DNA of 64,000 nucleotides from Aquibacillus albus (GTDB taxonomy: Bacteria > Bacillota > Bacilli > Bacillales > Amphibacillaceae), in assembly GCF_016908325.1 (NCBI RefSeq), contig NZ_JAFBDR010000001.1, positions 62,001-126,000 of the forward strand, read 5' to 3'. The position numbers and the translations under genes are program-made. Shown one piece after another: positions 57,758 through 64,000 of the stretch (position 1 is its first letter; each line of letters begins with the position of its first letter). The notes below the pieces were generated by a model. That model saw only the letters and a list, made by a program, of their open reading frames with translations. It was not told the origin of the DNA and did not search any database.

Positions 57758-57932
57758 TTCGTGGATTATGGTATTAACTTAGAGAGGTTGTTTGAGATCT
57801 ATTAATATGAGAAATGATTGGAAGCAAATCAGTTGCATGTTATAGAATGCTTTGATAATCTTTCCTTGAAAGGATAAACGTGGACAACAGTTTACGTTTT
57901 TCTTACATAAACACATTAAAGGAGGAATAAAA

Positions 57933-58544
57933 ATGGCAAAATTTGAACTACCTGAACTACCTTATGCGTATGATGCTTTAGAGCCTCATATTGATAAGGA
58001 GACAATGAACATCCACCACACGAAACACCATAACACTTATGTAACAAAGTTAAACGGTGCTTTAGAAGGACATTCTGATCTTCAAGATAAGTCATTAGAA
58101 CAGCTGCTTTCTGACTTAGACAGTGTTCCTGCAGAAATTCGTACTGCTGTTAGAAATAATGGCGGTGGACATGCTAATCACAGCTTGTTCTGGACATTAC
58201 TTTCTCCAAACGGAGGAGGAGAACCAACTGGTGAGTTAGCAAGCAAAATAAACGATAAATTTGGAAGCTTTGACAAATTCAAAGAAGAATTTGCAGCAGC
58301 AGCAGCTGGTCGTTTTGGTTCTGGTTGGGCTTGGTTAGTTGTAAATAATGGTGAAATAGAAGTAACTAGTACACCAAACCAAGACACACCAGTAATGGAA
58401 GGAAAGACACCAATATTAGGACTTGATGTTTGGGAGCATGCTTATTATTTAAATTATCAAAATAGACGTCCTGACTATATCGCTGCATTCTGGAATGTAG
58501 TTAATTGGGATGAAGTATCAAAACTTTACGAAGCAGCAAAATAA
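57933..58544 (+). CDS. sodA: Manganese superoxide dismutase
   Basis: SodA converts superoxide to oxygen and hydrogen peroxide. The 203-aa protein has the metal ligands in NIHHTKHH (H28), NHSLFW near 83 and DVWEHAYY (Asp and His near 165-170). The [10 protein letters not shown] and FGSGWAWLV segments favour manganese. It starts after AAAGGAGG and is flanked by terminators, so it is monocistronic. Confidence 0.97.
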   Translation: MAKFELPELPYAYDALEPHIDKETMNIHHTKHHNTYVTKLNGALEGHSDLQDKSLEQLLSDLDSVPAEIRTAVRNNGGGHANHSLFWTLLSPNGGGEPTGELASKINDKFGSFDKFKEEFAAAAAGRFGSGWAWLVVNNGEIEVTSTPNQDTPVMEGKTPILGLDVWEHAYYLNYQNRRPDYIAAFWNVVNWDEVSKLYEAAK

Positions 58545-58558
58545 CTTGTATAATCTTT

Positions 58559-58596
58559 ACGCTATCAATCTTTATGGATTGATAGCGTTTTTTTAT
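58559..58596 (+). terminator. Terminator of sodA
   Basis: A perfect 12-bp stem (ACGCTATCAATC and complement) with a 6-nt loop and a T tract. Confidence 0.93.
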
Positions 58597-58743
58597 AAGT
58601 TCAGCTTATAATCTTCGCCGTTTCGACCTGCTTGCTTCTAATTTTACCCGCTTTTTGAACACGCACTATTAGTTCTTATTCTCCTGTATAACTCGTTTAC
58701 ATTTGAAAACAATAAGTGTAGACAAGAAAAGGAGACAGGAGAT

Positions 58744-60021
58744 ATGAAAAAAACTTTGCAATTACTTCTCGGAGATACTGATATAGATCGTGATTTAAAA
58801 CTTCTATTAACGATTGGGGGTCTTTACGCACTTTCAACGTTTCTTTCTAATACCTTTGTAAATATATACCTTTGGAAACAATCCGGCGAATATATTGCAA
58901 TTGCCTTATACAATATTTCAATCTACATTATGCAGCCATTAACATTTATATTAGCGGGACGATGGGCAAAGAAAGTAGACAGAGTTATAGTACTTCGACT
59001 AGGGGTTACCTTTTTATCACTTTTTTACATGACGGTGTTGATTGTCGGTGAAAATGCTTCCACTTATAACATGTTACTTGGTGGATTACTAGGTATTGGT
59101 TTTGGTTTCTATTGGTTAGCTTTTAATGTATTAACTTTTGAAGTGACAGAGCCAGAAACGAGAGATTTTTTCAACGGCTTTTTAGGTTTAATGCAGTCAT
59201 TTGGTGGTATGATTGGACCTATGCTAGCAGGGTATATTATTTCTACGATGAATAATTTCCAAGGATATACCTTTATATTTGCCATTTCTTTCATCCTATT
59301 TGCATTAGCTGTTGTATGTACGATGTTTTTAAAGAGAAGGTCTGCCAAAGGAACATTCTCGTTTCGGAGAATTTTACAAGAAAGAAAAAATAATCGTGAT
59401 TGGAAAAATATATTACATGCCCATACCCTTCAAGGTCTTAGAGAAGGTGTCTTTGTATTTGTAATCGCAGTTTGGGTATTTATCACCACGCAAAGTGAAT
59501 TCGCTTTAGGTACTTTTAATTTGGTTTTTTTTAGCTTTTCACTCGTTTTTTATTTTGTCGCAACAAGGTTTATTAGACCTCATATGAGAAAATGGGCAAT
59601 ATTTGCTGGCGGGATATCGCTTTATTTGTCTGTTTATTTGATCATTATTCATACAAGTTATACGACTCTGTTGATATATGGAGCTATTATAGGACTATCT
59701 TATCCAATTTTCACAGTACCATATGCTTCCATGACGTATGATGTGATAGGGAATGCATGGAAAGCTGGGGAAATGCGGATAGAATATATCGTTGTTCGTG
59801 AATTATATATCAACCTTGGTCGCGTTCTTTCTATTGCAATATTTTTAGTAGCGGTATCCATGTTTCAACCAGAAGCAATTATTCCTTATTTGCTAATGGT
59901 TTTAGGAGCGGGACATTTTATCATTTACTTCTTTATTAAAGACATTACTTTACATGGAAAAAAGGTTAGAAATGAGGAGGTTGCAGTTAAAAAGGAATTT
60001 GCCAACCAAGAAAACAGATGA
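58744..60021 (+). CDS. yqgE: MFS transporter YqgE
   Basis: This 425-aa protein has about twelve membrane helices and the Major Facilitator Superfamily layout with a charged central loop (KRRSAKGTFSFRRILQERKNNRDWKN, here positions 198-223). It corresponds to YqgE in B. subtilis by position between sodA and pbpA and by length. The substrate is unknown. It starts after AAAAGGAGACAGG. Confidence 0.88.
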   Translation: MKKTLQLLLGDTDIDRDLKLLLTIGGLYALSTFLSNTFVNIYLWKQSGEYIAIALYNISIYIMQPLTFILAGRWAKKVDRVIVLRLGVTFLSLFYMTVLIVGENASTYNMLLGGLLGIGFGFYWLAFNVLTFEVTEPETRDFFNGFLGLMQSFGGMIGPMLAGYIISTMNNFQGYTFIFAISFILFALAVVCTMFLKRRSAKGTFSFRRILQERKNNRDWKNILHAHTLQGLREGVFVFVIAVWVFITTQSEFALGTFNLVFFSFSLVFYFVATRFIRPHMRKWAIFAGGISLYLSVYLIIIHTSYTTLLIYGAIIGLSYPIFTVPYASMTYDVIGNAWKAGEMRIEYIVVRELYINLGRVLSIAIFLVAVSMFQPEAIIPYLLMVLGAGHFIIYFFIKDITLHGKKVRNEEVAVKKEFANQENR

Positions 60022-60052
60022 TTATGTTATAATAATAAAGAAATTTACAGTT

Positions 60053-60094
60053 AACAAAAGCAGCCACACTTCTGATGTACTGCTTTTGTTTTAG
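60053..60094 (+). terminator. Terminator between yqgE and pbpA
   Basis: An 11-bp perfect stem (AACAAAAGCAG/CTGCTTTTGTT) encloses 16 nt and ends in TTTTAG. The tail is short and pbpA starts 20 bp later, so read-through or an attenuator role is possible. Confidence 0.6.
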
Positions 60095-60113
60095 TGTTTG
60101 GGGGAGAACTTCA

Positions 60114-62279
60114 ATGGGAAAGAATGATAAAAGGAAAAAATCACAGCTTCCCTTCCGTTTAAATATATTGTTTTTGGTCGTTTTTAGTTTATTTTCTTTG
60201 TTAATTCTTCAATTAGGTGTTGTACAAATATTGAATGGGGAAGAGGCACAACAAGAAATAGATAAAACCGTTAATACAACTACTAAATTGTCGGTACCCC
60301 GTGGAAGAATGTTTGATCGATATGGAAGAATAATTTTAGACAATGAACCATTACGCTCGATTACTTACACTCCGCCAAAGAGTGGAGATTCAGCAGAAAA
60401 AAAGTTAGATCTCGCTGAAAAGCTGTCACAATATATTGAGATTCAAAGTAACCATGATAAGCTTTCGGATATGATTACTGAAAGAGACAAAAAAGAGTAT
60501 TGGTATTTGCAGAACACTGAAGAAGTCCAAAGTCGATTATCAGCCGAAGAGTTAGAGCTAAATAATGCTGAACAGTATCAAGTTATGTTAGATAAAATAA
60601 CAGGAGAAGACCTCGCTACGGTTGACTGGACACCATCTCTCTTAAACGTTATTGCCATTAAAAAAGAATTGGACCAAGCATATGAACTCTCTCCTCACGT
60701 TGTTAAAAATCAAAACGTTACAGAGGAAGAGTATGCGAAAGTTGCTGCACATTTAAATGAGTTACCAGGAATAGACGCAGCGCCTGACTGGAATCGTAAA
60801 AACGTTTATGATGGAACCTTTAGTAACTTTATTGGAAGTGTTTCTTCTTCTGATGAGGGTATCCCTAGTGAAAATCGAGACTATTATCTGACTCGAGGAT
60901 ATAGTCGGAATGATCGTGTCGGAGAGAGTGGCTTGGAAGCAGAGTATGAAAGTATCCTTCGAGGTACGAAGGAACAAGTTCTATACACAACAGATAAATC
61001 AGGAAATATTGTAGGAAATGCAGAAGTAGTGGTAGAAGGAAAACCAGGAAGCGATTTAGTTCTAACAATAGACATGGAACTTCAAAAGGCTGTGGATGAA
61101 ATTGTTCAGGAAGAGCTACAAACAACGATCGAAAAGCATCCTCAACAAAATAAATACTTGCAAGATGCACTTGTTGCAATGATGAATCCACAGACTGGAG
61201 AAGTTTTGGCTCTTTCAGGCGTTCGCTATAATCGCGAGGAAGACCAGTATGAAGATCACTCTTTCCGCACTATATATGATGCTCATCGAACTGGTTCAGC
61301 AATAAAAGGTGCAACAGTCTTAGCTGGTCTTCAGTCAGGAGTTATTGAGCCCGGAGAAAAAATTGATGATCTACCAATTCGAATAAAAAACACACCGGAA
61401 AAGAGTTCATGGAAATATCTTGGTGTACTTAACGATATTGATGCACTTAGGCGCTCATCCAACGTTTATATGTTTCATATAGCTATGCGTATGGGAGAAG
61501 CGATTTATCGTCCAGGTGAACGACTCATTGGCTATGATTCTAGTAATTTTCAAAAAATGCGTAATTACTTTAGCCAATTTGGACTCGGTGTTGAAACTGG
61601 GATTGACCTGCCCTATGAAGAAGATGGTTTTAAAGGAAGTAATTTGAACGCAGGTTTTCTTATGGACTTTGCGATTGGACAATATGACACGTTTACTACG
61701 TTACAACTAGCTCAATATGTATCAACAATAGCCAATGATGGTTATAGACTTAGGCCGTATTTAGTTAAACAAATTCGGGAGCCTGTTGCATCCAAAGAAG
61801 AACTAGGTCCTGTACAAAAAGCTATTAACCCTGATGTTCTGAACAAAATTGAAATGGAACAGGATTATATTGATCGTGTTCAGGAGGGTTTTCGTAGAGT
61901 TATGCAAGAACCCCAAGGAACAGGTGTTGCTTATTTCGGTAATGCCCCATATGATCCAGCTGGGAAAACAGGAACTGCGCAAAATGGTATCTATGAAAAT
62001 GGGCAATTAATCGCAGAAACGGAAAATCTTACTTTAGTTGGATATGCCCCATATGATGAACCAGAAGTGGCTTTTGCTGTGGTGGTACCGAATACTGGTG
62101 CTTTTGAAGGAAAACATCCAGTAAACCATATGATAGGCCGAAGAATCCTTGATAAGTACTTTGAGTTAAAAGAAAAAAGACAATTGAATGGAGTTAATGT
62201 AAATATAAATGAAATTGATGAAGAGTTGGAGGTACCGGAAGAAGTAGAACAGGCAGAACGAGAAGCAGTAGCTGAATAA
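60114..62279 (+). CDS. pbpA: Penicillin-binding protein 2A (class B transpeptidase)
   Basis: PbpA is a class B PBP that crosslinks peptidoglycan during elongation and spore outgrowth. The 721-aa protein has one membrane anchor (about 15-40), a dimerisation domain (PRGRMFDRYGRIILDNEP), and a transpeptidase domain with S395-A-I-K398, S448-S-N450 and K618-T-G. The active-site serine lies in HRTGSAIKG. I start at the ATG at 60114, after GGGGGAG; the frame from 60075 lies before this site. The acidic C-terminal tail is unlikely to be structured. Confidence 0.95.
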   Translation: MGKNDKRKKSQLPFRLNILFLVVFSLFSLLILQLGVVQILNGEEAQQEIDKTVNTTTKLSVPRGRMFDRYGRIILDNEPLRSITYTPPKSGDSAEKKLDLAEKLSQYIEIQSNHDKLSDMITERDKKEYWYLQNTEEVQSRLSAEELELNNAEQYQVMLDKITGEDLATVDWTPSLLNVIAIKKELDQAYELSPHVVKNQNVTEEEYAKVAAHLNELPGIDAAPDWNRKNVYDGTFSNFIGSVSSSDEGIPSENRDYYLTRGYSRNDRVGESGLEAEYESILRGTKEQVLYTTDKSGNIVGNAEVVVEGKPGSDLVLTIDMELQKAVDEIVQEELQTTIEKHPQQNKYLQDALVAMMNPQTGEVLALSGVRYNREEDQYEDHSFRTIYDAHRTGSAIKGATVLAGLQSGVIEPGEKIDDLPIRIKNTPEKSSWKYLGVLNDIDALRRSSNVYMFHIAMRMGEAIYRPGERLIGYDSSNFQKMRNYFSQFGLGVETGIDLPYEEDGFKGSNLNAGFLMDFAIGQYDTFTTLQLAQYVSTIANDGYRLRPYLVKQIREPVASKEELGPVQKAINPDVLNKIEMEQDYIDRVQEGFRRVMQEPQGTGVAYFGNAPYDPAGKTGTAQNGIYENGQLIAETENLTLVGYAPYDEPEVAFAVVVPNTGAFEGKHPVNHMIGRRILDKYFELKEKRQLNGVNVNINEIDEELEVPEEVEQAEREAVAE

Positions 62280-62284
62280 GGTTT

Positions 62285-62320
62285 AAAATCCATGATTTAA
62301 TGTAATCATGGATTTTTTCT
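62285..62320 (+). terminator. Terminator of pbpA
   Basis: A perfect 13-bp stem (AAAATCCATGATT and complement), 6-nt loop TAATGT and a T tract. Confidence 0.93.
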
Positions 62321-62366
62321 TTACTTTTCCACTATTTTCAGCCAAAAAAAACAATTTTTTTATAAA

Positions 62367-62420
62367 TTTACGTCATCTTTACATTTAGTTAACCGTAAAT
62401 TAAAACTTGTACGTTATGAT
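62367..62420 (+). promoter_or_regulatory. PhoP-box array and promoter of pstS (first copy)
   Basis: Four hexamers TTTACG, TTTACA, TTAACC and TTAAAA repeat every 11 bp (starts 62367, 62378, 62389, 62400). A TATGAT -10 box lies at 62415-62420. This fits the PhoP consensus of TT(A/T)ACA repeats at 11-bp spacing in B. subtilis and places the array where the -35 box would be, suggesting activation at low phosphate. Confidence 0.85.
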
Positions 62421-62479
62421 GTAATAGAAGTTGGTTAAGGTACTCTTAACACAAATTAAAAAATAGGGGGAAAACAAAG

Positions 62480-63511
62480 ATGAAAAGTATGAAGTTATTA
62501 GCACTGGCTGCATTATTCATTTTAACAATTGGTTTACTTGCAGCTTGTGGGACAGAGAATGAAACAGGACAAGCTGATGAAAATCAAGAAACAGATCAAA
62601 CGGATGAGGGTACAAATGCATCTGAAGAAAATACTGAAGAAAATACTGAAGAAACAGAAGAACTTTCTGGTGAAGTATTGATCGATGGATCTTCCACAGT
62701 GTTTCCAATCATGGAAGGTTTGACATACGAATATAACCAAGAAAATCCAAGTGTTGAACTTTCATTGAATTCGTCTGGTTCAGGTGGTGGATTTAAAAAA
62801 TCTACTGTTGGTGAAATTGATTTAAGTAACGCTTCACGTCCGATTAAAGAAGAAGAAATAGCAATTGCAGAAGAAAATGGTATTGAACTTCATGAATTAG
62901 AATTAGCTTATGATGGATTATCTGTAGTAGTAAGTCAACAAAATGAGTTTGTTGAAAATCTTACCGTTGACCAACTTAAAAAAATCTTTCTAGCTGATAA
63001 TGATGCAACACAATGGTCAGATATTAATCCTGAATGGCCAGAAGAAACGATTACTATTTACAGCCCTGGACATGACTCTGGTACATTTGACTATTTCAAT
63101 GAAGTTATTTTAGAAGAAAATCCAATGAAAGAAGGGGAAAATGTTACACTTAGTGAAGATGACAACCTTCTTGTTCAAGGGATTCAAAATGATCCATATG
63201 CAATTGGATACTTTGGTTATGCATACTATGCTGAAAACCAAGATACTTTAAAGGTATTAGGTATCGATGAGGGGAATGGCGCCATTAAACCGAGTGGCGA
63301 AACAATACAGGATGGAAGCTATAGTCCATTATCAAGACCAATATTTACGTATGTAAATGTAGCATCATTAGAAAAGCCACAGGTATATGATTTTGTAGAA
63401 TTTACTTTAAACAATGCTGGATCAGCTGCCGAACATGTAGGTTATGTAGCACTTCCAGATGAAAAATATCAAGAACAACTTGATAAAATAAATGAATTAG
63501 CAGGGAAATAA
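62480..63511 (+). CDS. pstS: Phosphate-binding lipoprotein PstS (copy 1)
   Basis: PstS is the extracellular phosphate receptor of the high-affinity Pst ABC transporter. The 343-aa precursor has a lipoprotein signal with lipobox LAAC (C23), an acidic Glu/Asn-rich linker (about 25-58), and the binding domain beginning VLIDGSSTVFPI. Phosphate ligands are expected in IDGSST and SGSGGG. It starts after AGGGGG and is preceded by a PhoP-box array. A second pstS follows instead of pstC. Confidence 0.95.
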   Translation: MKSMKLLALAALFILTIGLLAACGTENETGQADENQETDQTDEGTNASEENTEENTEETEELSGEVLIDGSSTVFPIMEGLTYEYNQENPSVELSLNSSGSGGGFKKSTVGEIDLSNASRPIKEEEIAIAEENGIELHELELAYDGLSVVVSQQNEFVENLTVDQLKKIFLADNDATQWSDINPEWPEETITIYSPGHDSGTFDYFNEVILEENPMKEGENVTLSEDDNLLVQGIQNDPYAIGYFGYAYYAENQDTLKVLGIDEGNGAIKPSGETIQDGSYSPLSRPIFTYVNVASLEKPQVYDFVEFTLNNAGSAAEHVGYVALPDEKYQEQLDKINELAGK

Positions 63512-63525
63512 TATGTTTTAAATGG

Positions 63526-63563
63526 ATCAAGGGTCAGATTATACATATAATCTGACCCTTGAT
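63526..63563. repeat. 17-bp perfect inverted repeat after pstS copy 1
   Basis: ATCAAGGGTCAGATTAT pairs perfectly with its complement around a 4-nt loop ACAT. There is no real T tract, so it may act as an mRNA-stabilising or weak terminator hairpin separating the two pstS genes. The core GGGTCAGA also occurs in the palindrome at 28561. Confidence 0.7.
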
Positions 63564-63676
63564 TAATTGTGTTATAAAAATAAGGCCCTTCTTTTAATCA
63601 TAAAATATGAATAAGAAATGATGAAACTAGGTAATTTAATATTAAATATTGATTTTAAGAAAGGTAACATAAAAAA

Positions 63677-63730
63677 TTTACAATAACTTAACATTTAATT
63701 AATAATAACTTAACAGTTATTCGTTATCAT
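63677..63730 (+). promoter_or_regulatory. PhoP-box array and promoter of pstS (second copy)
   Basis: Hexamers TTTACA, TTAACA, TTAATA and TTAACA repeat every 11 bp (starts 63677, 63688, 63699, 63710). A TATCAT -10 box is at 63725-63730. The last hexamer ends 9 nt before the -10 box, exactly as in the first copy. Confidence 0.88.
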
Positions 63731-63769
63731 TTACCTGGATATAAATTAAATAAACTAGGGGGCACTACC

Positions 63770-64000
63770 ATGAAAAACATAAAATTGGTTAGAATTTTTG
63801 CACTTCTTATGCTTACGTTCGGCTTACTAGCTGCTTGTGGTGTAGAAACGGAAGATAACAACACAGGTGAAGGTGGAGAACAAGGACTTTCCGGAGAAGT
63901 ATTGATTGATGGATCTTCTACCGTATTTCCAATTATGGAAGGTTTAACATATCAATATAACAAAGAGAACCCAAATGTTGAACTCTCATTAAATTCATCT
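63770..64000 (+). CDS. pstS: Phosphate-binding lipoprotein PstS (copy 2), 5' part
   Basis: The first 77 codons of a second PstS-like lipoprotein, cut by the window end. The signal peptide ends in lipobox LAAC (C23), the acidic linker is shorter than in copy 1, and the mature domain starts LSGEVLIDGSSTVFPIMEG, identical to copy 1 over this segment. DNA differs at many third positions, so the duplication is not recent. The start follows AGGGGG. The pstC-pstA-pstB genes probably lie beyond the window. Confidence 0.93.
   Translation, partial: MKNIKLVRIFALLMLTFGLLAACGVETEDNNTGEGGEQGLSGEVLIDGSSTVFPIMEGLTYQYNKENPNVELSLNSS

Overview
The window is a low-GC, gene-dense stretch of a spore-forming, naturally competent-type Bacillaceae chromosome. 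Gene order follows the Bacillus subtilis yqeK to pstS segment almost gene for gene, and many protein sequences are recognisable. Sporulation genes (gpr, spoIIP, yqfC, yqfD), a CIRCE-controlled dnaK operon and a glycyl T-box all point to Bacillales. An Oceanobacillus/Virgibacillus-like genus is my inference and cannot be proved from this sequence alone. I saw no prophage, insertion sequence, CRISPR array or rRNA.

Layout. 1-6100: end of yqeK, rsfS, yqeM, the divergent comER, then comEA-comEB-comEC (DNA uptake) and the tiny yqzM. 6100-7640: a structured intergenic element with its own terminator, then holA. 7640-11000: rpsT (reverse), gpr, spoIIP, yqxA. 11100-22800: lepA, hemW, then the heat-shock block hrcA-grpE-dnaK-dnaJ running into prmA-rsmE-mtaB. 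22800-28500: deoC, the reverse phosphate transporter yqeW, rpsU-yqeY, and yqeZ-floA plus a small gene behind a sigma-W type promoter. 28700-36500: yqfC-yqfD-phoH-pgpH-ybeY-dgkA, then era-yqzL-recO. 36500-44200: T-box-controlled glyQS, yqfL, and the dnaG-sigA macromolecular-synthesis pair. 44200-55100: cccA, trmK-yqfO, ispH (reverse), cshB-nfo, yqfT (reverse), a lytic transglycosylase, yqfX, ispG and yqfZ (reverse), and a short NfeD protein. 55300-64000: a Na/Pi cotransporter with a PhoU-like tail, six tRNA genes (Asn, Met, His, Ile2, Ser, Phe), sodA, yqgE, pbpA and two tandem pstS genes, the second cut by the window end.

Functional themes are translation and ribosome maturation (rsfS, rpsT, rpsU, lepA, prmA, rsmE, mtaB, era, ybeY, trmK, glyQS, tRNAs), DNA replication and repair (holA, dnaG, recO, nfo), protein folding, competence, sporulation, MEP isoprenoid synthesis (ispG, ispH), c-di-AMP turnover (pgpH) and phosphate acquisition. 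Each pstS copy has four PhoP-type hexamers at an 11-bp period, ending 9 nt before a -10 box. Compared with the B. subtilis order as I remember it, cdd, ccpN, yqxD (yaiI), zur, yqfU and yqfW are absent from their usual places.

The window is mostly ordinary core genome. The signals I would look at again are the orphan structured RNA candidate at 6229-6320, the triple hairpin between hrcA and grpE, the duplicated Pho-type promoters, and a decayed membrane ORF after sigA. I did not find a clearly new multi-gene system.
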